Positions 53,122-62,026 of a DNA stretch of 64,000 nucleotides are shown here, piece by piece. Source of the stretch: Streptomyces durmitorensis (lineage in GTDB: Bacteria; Actinomycetota; Actinomycetes; Streptomycetales; Streptomycetaceae); the NCBI RefSeq assembly GCF_023498005.1, contig NZ_CP097289.1:2418001-2482000 (forward strand). The letters run 5' to 3'. Made by a program: the position numbers and the translations under genes. The first letter of the stretch is position 1; every line of letters starts with the position of its first letter. The notes under the pieces were generated by a model. That model saw only the letters and a program-made list of their open reading frames with translations. It did not search any database and was not told where the DNA came from.

Positions 53122-54114
53122 CTAGGAACCGATCAGCGGGTGGTGGTCGGACAGGTTGGTGTACGTGTACTGCTTGCCCCAGCTGGAGACCGTCCAGGGC
53201 GCGCTCTGCTCCTTGACCACCTCGTTGTGCCAGCTCGCGGGGCGGGCGTGGCCCTTGCGGTGCAGGACGTAGTCCAGGTCCTCGCGCGGGTCGTCCGGGT
53301 AGCGCTCGGCGGCGATGGAGTTGTCCTGGGTGTCGAAGGAGTACGGGTGGCCCGTGCGGCCGTCGGCGGGCGCGAAGCCGCCGTCGGCGAGCATGGAGGC
53401 GTACTCGTCGCTGTGCGAGTCGACGTTGAAGTCGCCCGCCACGACGACCTGTTCGCCCGCCGGGATGTTCTTGGCGTCCAGGAAGGCGTCCATCTCCTTG
53501 AACTGCGTGGCACGGGTCGCGGCCGCCTCGCCGGAGCCGCAGCCCGGGTCGGTGGACTGGGTGTGGGTGCCGACGACGTGCACCTTCGTGCCGTTGACGT
53601 CCAACTGGGCATAGACGAAGCCCTTGTTGGAGTAGGAGTCGGAGCCGCAGGCCTCCTTGTAGACGTACTGCTCCTTGCGCACAATCGGCCACTTGCTCAG
53701 GACCGTGACGCCGCCGTCCTCCGGGGACACCGAGGAGTACGCGCCGCCGGTGGCGTCCCAGCCGTCCTTGCTCCGGCCCATGACCGGGGTCTGGTGCGGG
53801 TAGCGGTCCGCGGCGTTGGCCATCAGCGCGGCGGACGAGGAGTTGTCGAAGGCCTCCTGGAGGACGACCACGTCCTTGCCCTGGAAGAAGTCCGCGGCCG
53901 GTATGGCCTTGGCGCGGTGGTCCTGGCCCCAGTTCGGGTAGAGGTTCTTGCTGAAGAGGAACGCGTTGTACGAGAGCACCTTGAGTGCGGGAGTGTCGAC
54001 AGAGGCGGCAGGCGCGTCGGCGGTCGCGGACGGGGCGACGGCGGCGAGCGTGGCCGCGGCGAGCACGGTGGTGATCGCGGCGGCGTGAGTCCTGCGCAGC
54101 GCTGGGTGCGGCAC
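53122..54114 (-). CDS. Secreted sphingomyelin phosphodiesterase-like DNase-I-fold enzyme
   Basis: 330 aa from a GTG at 54114, with AGGAGAT 5-6 bases upstream. A Sec signal of about 34 residues ends SATADA. Exo-endo-phosphatase motifs: VLSYNAFLFSKNLYPNWGQ, DVVVLQEAFDN (Glu metal ligand), GGVTVLSKWPI, GTHTQS, VVAGDFNVDSHSDEY and LSDHHPLIG (catalytic His). The SKNLYPNWGQ and DPGCGSGE features match bacterial neutral sphingomyelinases such as Hlb and SmcL, including a Cys pair. It probably cleaves sphingomyelin or related phospholipids outside the cell. Confidence 0.9.
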   Translation of the reverse strand: MPHPALRRTHAAAITTVLAAATLAAVAPSATADAPAASVDTPALKVLSYNAFLFSKNLYPNWGQDHRAKAIPAADFFQGKDVVVLQEAFDNSSSAALMANAADRYPHQTPVMGRSKDGWDATGGAYSSVSPEDGGVTVLSKWPIVRKEQYVYKEACGSDSYSNKGFVYAQLDVNGTKVHVVGTHTQSTDPGCGSGEAAATRATQFKEMDAFLDAKNIPAGEQVVVAGDFNVDSHSDEYASMLADGGFAPADGRTGHPYSFDTQDNSIAAERYPDDPREDLDYVLHRKGHARPASWHNEVVKEQSAPWTVSSWGKQYTYTNLSDHHPLIGS

Positions 54115-54336
54115 TGAATCTCCTGGGAGTGGGGGGTTGTTGTGCGGATGCACGTGATGTGACGGATGGGGATGTGACTGATGTGGCGCCGCAATCCAAT
54201 CAGCCGTGATTACTTCTGGGGATACTTCACGTGAACAAAGAAGTCGCGGCGGGAGCGTGACGTTTTTGTGTGTCCCGCCAAGACTGAAACGCGCGACCCC
54301 GGTGGCGGCGGGGAGGGGTCCCGCCGGCCCCGGGGA

Positions 54337-54915
54337 TCAGAGATCGGCGAGCGTGCTCTCCACCGTGTCGAGCAGCGCCTGCCGGTCGTCCTGGACGCGG
54401 GCGATGACGCGAAGGCCGTAGTACGTGCTCTGCACGCGGCGCGCTACGGCCGCCGCGTCGGCCGTGGAGCGGAGCTCGCCCGTGCGCCGACCGGTCGCCA
54501 CGACCGTGCGCAGCTCCTCCTCCACCCGGTCGAAGGTGCGCCGGACCGCGTCCTTGACCTCCGGGTCGAGCCCGCCGATCTCGACGGCCGCGTTGATCGC
54601 GAAGCAGCCGCGCCCGTCCGCCTCGTCGAGATCGGCGTCCACGGCGTGGACCATCATGTCCCGCAGCCGCTGCTTCGCCGTTCCTTCGCCTCGCAGGATC
54701 TCGATCTGCTCGGCGGTGCTGGTCTCGTAGTAACGCTGCAGGGCGCGCAGATAGAGCTGACGCTTGCCGCCGAAGGTGTTGTAGAGGCTGGAGGGGCCGA
54801 GCCCGGTGCTGTCGCACAGCGCGCGCGTGGACGTGCCCTCGTAGCCATGACGCCAGAACGTCTCCATGGCCGCGGTGACGACGCGGTCCTCGTCGAACTC
54901 TCGTGGCCTGGCCAT
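54337..54915 (-). CDS. TetR-family regulator of the MFS-RidA cluster
   Basis: 192 aa from ATG 54915 (MARPREFDEDRVVTAAMETFWRHGYEGTSTRALCD). HTH GTSTRALCDSTGLGPSSLYNTFGGKRQLY. The C-terminal ligand domain has CFAINAAVEIGG, like the TetR_C type with GCLxxNxAxE. A palindrome-like site TTTTGGAAC-...-GTACAAAA lies 18 bp upstream, and a perfect related palindrome lies before the MFS gene, implying autoregulation and control of the exporter. Confidence 0.9.
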   Translation of the reverse strand: MARPREFDEDRVVTAAMETFWRHGYEGTSTRALCDSTGLGPSSLYNTFGGKRQLYLRALQRYYETSTAEQIEILRGEGTAKQRLRDMMVHAVDADLDEADGRGCFAINAAVEIGGLDPEVKDAVRRTFDRVEEELRTVVATGRRTGELRSTADAAAVARRVQSTYYGLRVIARVQDDRQALLDTVESTLADL

Positions 54916-54932
54916 GGCCCCCACAGTACGGG

Positions 54933-54953
54933 TTTTGGAACATGCGTACAAAA
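54933..54953. promoter_or_regulatory. Imperfect TetR operator upstream of the tetR gene
   Basis: TTTTGGAAC at 54933-54941 and GTACAAAA at 54946-54953. Outer TTTTG/CAAAA arms match the MFS operator, with one base less between them. Confidence 0.6.
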
Positions 54954-54969
54954 TATCGCCCGTGGCTGG

Positions 54970-55395
54970 CTACGCGAGAGCGCCGATGCCCTCGATCTCG
55001 ATCATCCACTCGGGATCGGCGAGCGCGGCGACCTGGACGAACGACTCCGCCGGGAAGGGCGGTACGTAGAACTCCTGACGGAGAGCGGCGAAGACGTCCT
55101 GATGGGCCATGTCGGTGACGAAGACCGTGAGCTTCACGGCCTTGTCCAGTCGGGATCCGGCGTTCGTCAGGACGATGGACAGATTGGCCAGCGCCCGGCG
55201 GGCCTGCGCCTCGAAGTCCCCGGCGCCCACCGTGACGCCGCGCTCGTCGACCGGGGCCTGCCCCGAGGCGAAGACAAGGTCTCCGACGCGGATGCCGAGC
55301 GAGATTCCGGCGGAGGCGTACCAGTCGGGGTCGGCGGTGACGCGGGTGCGTGCGGCGGTGCCTGCGGAGGTGCCTGGTGCGGGGATCTGCGACAT
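54970..55395 (-). CDS. RidA-family protein
   Basis: 141 aa from ATG 55395 (MSQIPAPGTSAG). DLVFASGQAPVDERG, ARRALANLSIVLTNAGSRLDKAVKLTVFVTDM and PAESFVQVAALADPEWMIEIEGIGAL are the YjgF/YER057c/UK114 pattern. The usual RidA active-site Arg (in the N/P-x-R-x motif) is replaced here by PPFPAESF, so it is probably a Rid paralogue with another substrate rather than an enamine deaminase. It lies between the MFS and tetR genes. Confidence 0.85.
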   Translation of the reverse strand: MSQIPAPGTSAGTAARTRVTADPDWYASAGISLGIRVGDLVFASGQAPVDERGVTVGAGDFEAQARRALANLSIVLTNAGSRLDKAVKLTVFVTDMAHQDVFAALRQEFYVPPFPAESFVQVAALADPEWMIEIEGIGALA

Positions 55396-55462
55396 GTCGT
55401 ATCTCTTGTCTCTCGTCCTGCTCATCGGGTCGTTGTCATGTGGACGCGTCGTGCGGCTTGGG

Positions 55463-56656
55463 TCATGCGGTCACTCGCGTACGTTCCCGGGGCTCCGTCA
55501 CGGCGTCCCGCCCCGCCCGCTGGAGGCGCGCCGCCCAGAGGACGGCCACCGCTCCGGCCGTGGCGAGCGCGGCGCCGACCCAGGCGACCGAGGCGTAGCC
55601 GAGTCCGGCGTCGATCGTCAGGCCCCCGAGGAGCGGGGCCAGGGTGTTGCCGACGTTGAACGCGGCCGTATTGGTGGCGCCGACCAGCGTCGGGGCCTCC
55701 GGGGCGAGGGTGAACACGCGTGACTGGAGCGCCGGATTGGTCACGTATCCGACCAGGCCGAGCAGGAAGACCAGCGCGATCACGACGACGGTGGAGCGCG
55801 CCGTAAGCGCGAGCAGCGCGGAGAAGAGGGCGAGCGCGCCGAGCCCCAGGCCGAGGGTCCGCAGAGGGTGCGCTTCGGCCGTGCGTCCGCCGATGACCAG
55901 ACCCACCATCCCGCCGACGCCGAACAGGGCGAGGACCGCGGGCACCCACCCCTCGGACACTCCGCTCACCTCGGTCAGCAGGGGCGCGAGATAGCTGAAG
56001 GTGACGATGACCGCGCCGAAGGTGAAGGCCGTGACGGCGTACGAGAGCCAGAGCTGGGGACGCGCCATGCCGCGCAGCTCGGCCTTCACCGACGTACGCC
56101 CGGCTTCGGCCCGGCCGCCGGGGACGACGAGCAGCGTGCACACGAGGCTCACCAAGGTGGCCGCGGCCACCGCCCAGAACGCGGCACGCCAGCTGGAGTA
56201 CTGGCTCAGGACGGTCCCCGCCGGTACGCCGACGACCGTGGCCAGCGTGAGCCCGCCCGCCACGACGGCGACCGCCTTCCCCTTGGCCGCCGGCGGCACG
56301 AGGGCGACCACGGTGGCCACGGCCACGCCCCAGTACCCCGCGTAGGCGAGGGCGCTGACCACGCGCGTGACGAAGAGGACCCCGTAGCCGGGGGCGAGCG
56401 CGCCGATCACGTGGGCGGCGACGAAGGCCGCCTGGAGCCAGACGAGGGCGGTCCGCCGGGGCCAGCTCAGGGTGGCCACCGCGAGCAGCGGGGCGCCGAC
56501 GACCATGCCGATCGCGAAGGCCGAGATCAGCAGCCCCGCGTCCGGGATCGACACACCCAGGTCGGCTGCCATGCCCGGCAGGAGGCCGGACAGCATGAAC
56601 TCCGAGGTTCCTTGGGTGAAGATGCCGAGCCCAACTATGTACACCGCAGGTGGCAT
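55463..56656 (-). CDS. MFS drug/solute exporter (DHA1 type)
   Basis: 397 aa, 12 hydrophobic helices. YIVGLGIFTQGTSEFMLSGLLPGMAADLGVS and the conserved VGVPAGTVLSQYSSWRAAFW (motif C/antiporter region) place it with the CmlR/AraJ-like DHA1 exporters. The perfect palindrome 28-50 bp upstream is a likely TetR operator. Its substrate is unknown; it is first in an MFS-RidA-TetR cluster. Confidence 0.9.
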   Translation of the reverse strand: MPPAVYIVGLGIFTQGTSEFMLSGLLPGMAADLGVSIPDAGLLISAFAIGMVVGAPLLAVATLSWPRRTALVWLQAAFVAAHVIGALAPGYGVLFVTRVVSALAYAGYWGVAVATVVALVPPAAKGKAVAVVAGGLTLATVVGVPAGTVLSQYSSWRAAFWAVAAATLVSLVCTLLVVPGGRAEAGRTSVKAELRGMARPQLWLSYAVTAFTFGAVIVTFSYLAPLLTEVSGVSEGWVPAVLALFGVGGMVGLVIGGRTAEAHPLRTLGLGLGALALFSALLALTARSTVVVIALVFLLGLVGYVTNPALQSRVFTLAPEAPTLVGATNTAAFNVGNTLAPLLGGLTIDAGLGYASVAWVGAALATAGAVAVLWAARLQRAGRDAVTEPRERTRVTA

Positions 56657-56684
56657 TGATGCCCCTCATGATCGCGACCCACCT

Positions 56685-56706
56685 TTTGGAGCACCCGCTC
56701 CAAAAC
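56685..56706. promoter_or_regulatory. Perfect TetR-type operator upstream of the MFS gene
   Basis: Arms TTTTGGAGC (56685-56693) and GCTCCAAAA (56698-56706), spacer ACCC. It is matched by the similar site before the tetR gene. Confidence 0.8.
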
Positions 56707-56803
56707 TGACGGTCAGGACGCTAGCACATTCTGAATCGATCGCTTCAGAAGTGGGTGGGGGTGAACTGTGGGGGTGAACCATCCCCCTTGAACCAGTCAG
56801 GAA

Positions 56804-57685
56804 TCAGACCTGGCCGCGCACTCCCGGATGCACCCGCCGCCGCACCGGCACGGCGCCATCGCCGTCGGCCACGAACAGCTCGGGGTGGCGGGCCTGGATC
56901 GTGCCGATGTCGTCGAACACGCCCTGGAGGTGGCCGCGCAGCGCCGCCACGGCCGCCGCGTCGTCCCGGCTCTCCAGCGCGTCGACCACCGAGGCGTGCT
57001 CCTCGATGAGCGTCTCGACCCGGTGCGGCAGCGGCAGGCTGAGCCGGCGGGCTCGGTCGAGGTGGGCCTTGGCCGTGGTCACCGTGCGCCAGAGCGTGCG
57101 ATGCCCGCTGGCCTCCATCAGGCGGCGGTGGAACGCCTCGTCCTGCCCGAAGAACGTATCCGCGTCGCCCGCCTCACAGGCCTCGCGCTGGAGATCGAGG
57201 ATCGCGCGCAGGTCGGCGATGTCCTGCGCGTCGGAGCGCTTGACCGCCTCGTGCAGCGCGGCCAACTCGATGGCCTCGCGCACGAACTGAGCCTCCATCA
57301 CCGCGGGGACGCTGATACGAGAGACGAACGTGCCCAGCTTCGGGAAGACCTCGACCAGCGCCTCCTCGCCGAGCAGGATCAGCGCCTCGCGCACCGGAGT
57401 GCGGCTCACCTGGAGCTCGTTGGCCAGTTCGTTCTCCGACAGCGGGCTGCCCGGGGGCAGTTCGAGCGAGGTGATCTGGCCGCGCAGGATCCCGTGCACG
57501 CGCGTGCGGACCGATTCACGGACGGGCGATGCGGCACCTTCCCGGGACGGCGATGCGGCGCTTTCCCGGACCCGCGGTGCGGCGCCTTCCCGGACCCGCG
57601 GTGCGGCGCCTTCCCGGACCCGCGGTGCGGCGCTTTCGGGCGTGGGCGAGGCGGCGCTGCGGGGCTGTGACGGTCGGCGATCCAT
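56804..57685 (-). CDS. GntR/FCD-family regulator of the sugar-acid operon
   Basis: 293 aa. The N-terminal 55 residues are unusual: four to five near-identical units of REGAAPRV/REGAAP from a 24-bp DNA repeat. The winged HTH follows (SPLSENELANELQVSRTPVREALILLGEEALVEVFPKLGTFVSRIS), then an FCD ligand domain with the metal-binding His residues (DEAFHRRLMEASGH, HASVVDALESRD). It is divergent from the MFS gene over a 25-bp palindrome and probably represses both until a hexuronate-type acid binds. Confidence 0.9.
   Translation of the reverse strand: MDRRPSQPRSAASPTPESAAPRVREGAAPRVREGAAPRVRESAASPSREGAASPVRESVRTRVHGILRGQITSLELPPGSPLSENELANELQVSRTPVREALILLGEEALVEVFPKLGTFVSRISVPAVMEAQFVREAIELAALHEAVKRSDAQDIADLRAILDLQREACEAGDADTFFGQDEAFHRRLMEASGHRTLWRTVTTAKAHLDRARRLSLPLPHRVETLIEEHASVVDALESRDDAAAVAALRGHLQGVFDDIGTIQARHPELFVADGDGAVPVRRRVHPGVRGQV
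57519..57640 (-). repeat. 24-bp tandem repeat in the GntR coding start
   Basis: Exact cores TTCCCGGACCCGCGGTGCGG at 57563, 57587 and 57611 (plus strand, period 24), with diverged copies on both sides. It codes for the repeated EGAAPRVR/ESAASP stretch before the HTH. Confidence 0.85.
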
Positions 57686-57717
57686 GGGGTCAGCTTCTCA
57701 CCCGCGTCTGGAATTCA

Positions 57718-57742
57718 CTACCATACAAGCCTTGTATGGTAG
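57718..57742. promoter_or_regulatory. 25-bp perfect palindromic GntR operator
   Basis: Arms CTACCATACAAG (57718-57729) and CTTGTATGGTAG (57731-57742) about a single central C. The core TNGTATNNTACNA-like half-sites suit FadR-subfamily regulators. It lies 33 bp from the regulator start and 79 bp from the transporter start. Confidence 0.9.
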
Positions 57743-57820
57743 CTCTGTCGCAGGTAGAAAGGGTGCTGCTCCGGGAGCCGCCCGAGCCGCAACTGCCCGT
57801 CCCTCGTACAAAGGAGTCCG

Positions 57821-59227
57821 ATGACGACGACGCCGGCCACCCCGGGCCTCCAGAAGAAATCCGCAGCCGGAACACCCCAGGGACCGACGGACGGGCCCGG
57901 CGAGGACACCGCGCCGCCCCGCCCGCGCGGCCGGGGGAAGAACGTCCGCTGGGGCATCGTGGCGCTCTGCTTCGGAGGCCTCGCGGTCAACTACCTGGAC
58001 CGCTCGACGCTGAGCGTGGCGCTGCCCGCCATGTCCAAGGACCTGGACATAGGCCCGGAGATCCAGGGCTTCGTCCTCAGCGCCTTCTTCATCACGTACG
58101 CGATCTGCCAGCTGCCCGCGGGCGCCGCCCTGGACAAGTTCGGCGTCAAGCGGGTCTTCGCCATCGGGGCGATCTGGTGGTCGCTCGCCACCGTCGCCAT
58201 GGGTCTCGTACGCGGGGTCGGCACCCTGATCGGTGCGCGGATGCTGCTCGGGGCCGGTGAGGCCGCCGGGTATCCGGCGCCCGCCAAGGCGGTGTCCCGC
58301 TGGTTCCCGCGGCGTGAGCGCACGCTGGCCAACAGCGTCTGGGACAACGGTGCGCGCGTGGGCACGGCCATCGCGCTGCCGCTGGTCACGGCGATCGTCT
58401 CCGCCTTCCACTGGCGGGCCGCGTTCATCGTCTGCGGTCTGCTCGGCTTCGTCTGGATCGTCGCCTGGCTGCGCTGGTACCACGAGCCGGAGGACCACCC
58501 GAAGCTGACGACGGAGGAGCGCGCCTACATCGAGGGCGGGGGCGCGCGCTTCGAGCCGGAGGAAGCGGGCGACGCGGCGGAGCGGACGGACGGCGGGGCC
58601 AAGTTGCTGCGCTGGCGGGACCTGTTCCGCTACCGCACCGTCTGGGGCATGATGCTGGGCTTCTTCTGCCTCAACTACGTCATCTACTTCTTCATCACCT
58701 GGTTCCCCAGCTACCTCGTGGACGAGCGCGGCTTCGACCTCCTGAGCCTCGGCTTCTTCGGCACCATCCCCGGCCTCGTCGCCATCGTCGGCAGCCTGAC
58801 CGGCGGCTGGACGGCCGACCGGCTGCTCCGCAAGGGCTGGTCCACCACCAAGGTCCGCAAGACCTGCCTCATCTCCGGCACGCTCTGCTCCTCGGTCATC
58901 GCCCTCACGGTCGTGGTGCCGACGGCGGCGGGCGCCCTCGCCCTGCTCTCGGTCAGTTACGCCTCGCTGACGTTCGCCACGGCGAGCGTCGCCTCGCTGC
59001 CCGCCGATGTGGCGCCGACACCGGGGCACGTCGCCTCGCTGGCCGGCATCCAGAACTTCGCGTCGAACGTCGCGGGTGCGCTCGGGCCGATCGTCACGGG
59101 ATTCCTGCTGGCCGCCTCCGGCGGCTCGTACGTGGTGCCGCTGCTCGTGTCCGGTGCGCTCTCCGTGGTCGGCGCGCTGACGTACGCGTTCGTGATCCAG
59201 CGGGTGGAGCCGCTGCCGATCCGCTGA
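57821..59227 (+). CDS. MFS sugar-acid:cation symporter (ACS/hexuronate type)
   Basis: 468 aa from ATG 57821 with AAGGAG 6 bases upstream. Twelve helices follow a 45-residue hydrophilic N-terminus. YLDRSTLSVALPAMSKDLDIGPEIQGFVLSAFFITYAICQLPAGAALDKFGVK is the anion:cation symporter hallmark, and GEAAGYPAPAKAVSRWFPRRERTLANS is the second signature. It probably imports hexuronate, galactonate or gluconate-like acids for the enzymes encoded downstream. Confidence 0.92.
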   Translation: MTTTPATPGLQKKSAAGTPQGPTDGPGEDTAPPRPRGRGKNVRWGIVALCFGGLAVNYLDRSTLSVALPAMSKDLDIGPEIQGFVLSAFFITYAICQLPAGAALDKFGVKRVFAIGAIWWSLATVAMGLVRGVGTLIGARMLLGAGEAAGYPAPAKAVSRWFPRRERTLANSVWDNGARVGTAIALPLVTAIVSAFHWRAAFIVCGLLGFVWIVAWLRWYHEPEDHPKLTTEERAYIEGGGARFEPEEAGDAAERTDGGAKLLRWRDLFRYRTVWGMMLGFFCLNYVIYFFITWFPSYLVDERGFDLLSLGFFGTIPGLVAIVGSLTGGWTADRLLRKGWSTTKVRKTCLISGTLCSSVIALTVVVPTAAGALALLSVSYASLTFATASVASLPADVAPTPGHVASLAGIQNFASNVAGALGPIVTGFLLAASGGSYVVPLLVSGALSVVGALTYAFVIQRVEPLPIR

Positions 59228-59282
59228 CGCCCCTCCCGCTCGACCGCCCCGCAAGACAACCCGCGAGAGAAATGGACGCCTC

Positions 59283-60425
59283 GTGACCGAGGAGACGAAG
59301 AGCCTGCGAGCAGCGGTGCCGCACGGGCCCGAGACGCAGCGCGCAGCGGTCCTGCACGGGCCGAAGGACCTGCGCGTCGAGGAACGCCCGGTGCCCGCGC
59401 CAGGGCCCGGCGAGGTCCTCGTCCGCATCGCCGCCGTCGGCCTGTGCGGATCGGATCTGCACTACTACGCGCACGGCGAGAACGGCCCGAACGTGCTCCG
59501 CGCCCCGACCGTCCTCGGCCACGAGCCGAGCGGTGTCGTCGTGGCCGCGGGGCCCGGCGCCGGACACCCCGAGCCCGGCACGCCCGTCGCCGTCGAACCC
59601 GCCCACCCCTGCGGCCGGTGCGCGCTGTGCCGGGCCGGGCGCTACAACCTCTGCCCGCGCGGCACGTGCTTCGGCTCACCGCCCACCGACGGCGCCCTGA
59701 CCGAGTACCTCGTCGTCCCGGAGGGCTTCGTCCACCCGCTGCCCGCCTCCATGGACGTACGCCACGGCGCGCTGATCGAGCCGCTGGCCGTCGCCGTGCA
59801 CGCCGTACGCCGGTCGGGGATCGCACCCGGCGACCGGGTCCTCGTCACCGGCGCGGGGCCCATCGGGCTGCTCGTCCTCCAGGTGGCCCTGGCCTCGGGC
59901 GCCGCTTCGGTGACGGTCTCCGACGTGGCCGGTGCCAGGCTGCGGCACGCCGCCGAACTGGGCGCCGAGACCGTCGGCGCTGCGGAGCTGACCCCCGACC
60001 CGGCCAGGGCCACCGCCCTCGCCGACCCGGGCGGCTTCGACGTCGCGCTCGACTGCTCCGGCAACGGCGGCGCCCTCGTCGGTGCGATCCGGGCCCTTCG
60101 CCCCGGCGGCACCGCGGTCGTCGTCGGCAATCCGTCGGCGCCGGTCACCGAGCTGCCGCTCGCGTGGATGCAGCGCCAGGAGATGTCCCTCGTCACCGCC
60201 TTCCGGTACGCGGGTGACTTCCCGGCGGCGATCGCGCTCGCGGGGACGGGGCGGATCCGGCTCGAACCGCTGGTGACGGCGTCGTTCCCGCTCGACCGGG
60301 CGGACGCGGCGCTGACGGCCGCGCTCACCGACCGCTCGCAGCTGAAGGTGCTCGTCGAACCGGGGCTCGCGACGGCCTCCGGAGGGCTTTCCGGAACCTG
60401 GCAGGAGGGACGGGCCCGTGGCTGA
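59283..60425 (+). CDS. Zinc-dependent polyol/sugar-acid dehydrogenase (sorbitol/L-idonate/gulonate type)
   Basis: 380 aa from GTG 59283. The MDR fold has catalytic zinc Cys in GLCGSDLHYYAHG, His-Glu in LGHEPSGVV, and a structural zinc site CGRCALCRAGRYNLC. NAD-binding VLVTGAGPIGLLVLQVALASGA and SDVAGARL with Asp suggest NAD preference. The closest functional types are L-idonate 5-, sorbitol and L-gulonate 5-dehydrogenases. Together with the next two enzymes this fits oxidation of an aldonate to fructuronate; the substrate is inferred. Confidence 0.9.
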   Translation: MTEETKSLRAAVPHGPETQRAAVLHGPKDLRVEERPVPAPGPGEVLVRIAAVGLCGSDLHYYAHGENGPNVLRAPTVLGHEPSGVVVAAGPGAGHPEPGTPVAVEPAHPCGRCALCRAGRYNLCPRGTCFGSPPTDGALTEYLVVPEGFVHPLPASMDVRHGALIEPLAVAVHAVRRSGIAPGDRVLVTGAGPIGLLVLQVALASGAASVTVSDVAGARLRHAAELGAETVGAAELTPDPARATALADPGGFDVALDCSGNGGALVGAIRALRPGGTAVVVGNPSAPVTELPLAWMQRQEMSLVTAFRYAGDFPAAIALAGTGRIRLEPLVTASFPLDRADAALTAALTDRSQLKVLVEPGLATASGGLSGTWQEGRARG

Positions 60426-61956
60426 CCTCCCCGCTCCCGGCAACGCCCTGCCCCGCCTGGCCCGCAGCCGCCTGCCCGTGCCCGGGATCAAGCGTCCGCC
60501 GCGTGCCCCCGAGGCAGGCATCGTCCACCTCGGGCTCGGCAACTTCCACCGCGCGCACCAGGCCGTGTACACCGCCGACGCACTGCGGCACGCCGAGGGC
60601 CCGTGGGGAATCCGGGGTGTGGCCACCGGCCGGGGCCGCAGCGGGCCGCATCCCGTGATCGAGGGTATGTCCCAACAGGACGAGCTCTACACGGTACTGA
60701 CGCTAAGTCAGGGCAGCGGTCCAGCCGCCCAGGTGCCGGGCGTCCATCACCGCGGCCTTGTCGCCGCGCACCAGACGCCCGAAGTGATCGAGGCCATCGC
60801 CTCCGACATCACGCGCATCGTCTCGCTGACCGTCACAGAGAAGGGCTACTCCCTTACTGCTGACGGCAGTTCGCTCGACCTCGACGATCCGGCGGTCCGC
60901 GCGGACCTCGCAGGCCGGGGCGACCCGATGACCGCGATCGGGCTCCTCGTCCGCGGCCTTCAGCACCGGATGCGCGGCCAGGCAGCACCCGTCACCCTGC
61001 TGAGCTGCGACAACCTCATGGACAACGGCGGGCGTCTGCGGGCGCTGCTCGACGCGTTCATCGGGGCTCTGCCCGCCCCCGAACGCACCGATCTCCAGGC
61101 CTACTTGGCCGCATCGGTGTCCACACCGAGCACCATGGTGGACCGCATCGTGCCCGCGACAACGGACGAGCACCGCGCGCTGGCGGCCCGCTGCTTCGGT
61201 GTGCGCGACACCGTGCCGGTGGTCGCGGAGCCGTACCGCCTATGGGTCCTGGAGGACGACTTCCGTGCGTCGCGTCCCGCGTGGGAGGAGGCCGGTGCCG
61301 TCTTCACATCAGACGTGGCCCCGTACGAGCTGATGAAGCTGCGCCTGCTCAACGGCGCCCATTCGCTCCTCGCCTACTTCGGGCTGCTGCGCGGTCTGGC
61401 GCGGATGGACCAGGCGGTGGCCGACGCGTCGGTGGGCGCTGCCGTGCGCGCCGCGATGACCGACGAGATCCTGCCGACCCTGACCCTGCCGGAAGGCGTC
61501 AACGGCCCTGCGTACGTGGCGGAGTTGCTGCGGCGCTTCGCGAATCCCGCCCTGGGGCACCGCACCGCGCAGGTCGGCTCCGACGGCTCGTTGAAGATCC
61601 CGGTGCGCTGGGCGGGCGCCATCGAGGAGAACCTCGCGGCCGGGCGCGTCCCAACGGTCCTCGCGCTCGGGGTCGCGGCGTACATCAAGGTGGTGACCGG
61701 AGGCCCCGACGCGTACGACGAGGCGGCACTCGGCGTGGTGGCCGACCCGGCGGCCGCGCGGCTGCGAAAGCTCGCGGCGCGTGCGGGTGGCCCGGCGGAG
61801 GCGGCGCGGATCCTGATCGAGTCGGGTGGCCTCCTGCCCGAACAGGTCGCCGGGAACGCGGAGTTCACCTCGCTCGTCGCCGAGTACGCGACGGCGCTGG
61901 GGACGCCGAGCGGTATCGAGGCGGCACTGAGAGAAGTGCCGCGTACCGCCCGCTGA
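60418..61956 (+). CDS. Mannitol dehydrogenase family oxidoreductase (fructuronate reductase/mannonate dehydrogenase)
   Basis: 512 aa from a GTG overlapping the previous gene by 8 bases. [23 protein letters not shown] is the Rossmann NAD site of the family; the C-terminal domain holds the catalytic Lys region [17 protein letters not shown] with KxxxxNxxH. UxuB enzymes interconvert fructuronate and mannonate. Context with a mannonate dehydratase supports that role over mannitol. Confidence 0.9.
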   Translation: MADLPAPGNALPRLARSRLPVPGIKRPPRAPEAGIVHLGLGNFHRAHQAVYTADALRHAEGPWGIRGVATGRGRSGPHPVIEGMSQQDELYTVLTLSQGSGPAAQVPGVHHRGLVAAHQTPEVIEAIASDITRIVSLTVTEKGYSLTADGSSLDLDDPAVRADLAGRGDPMTAIGLLVRGLQHRMRGQAAPVTLLSCDNLMDNGGRLRALLDAFIGALPAPERTDLQAYLAASVSTPSTMVDRIVPATTDEHRALAARCFGVRDTVPVVAEPYRLWVLEDDFRASRPAWEEAGAVFTSDVAPYELMKLRLLNGAHSLLAYFGLLRGLARMDQAVADASVGAAVRAAMTDEILPTLTLPEGVNGPAYVAELLRRFANPALGHRTAQVGSDGSLKIPVRWAGAIEENLAAGRVPTVLALGVAAYIKVVTGGPDAYDEAALGVVADPAAARLRKLAARAGGPAEAARILIESGGLLPEQVAGNAEFTSLVAEYATALGTPSGIEAALREVPRTAR

Positions 61957-62026
61957 CCCTCTCCACCCCCTCCCCCTCCCTCTCCCGCACGTCCTTCACT
62001 TCCCCCTATCGAAAGGGAGCCCAGGC

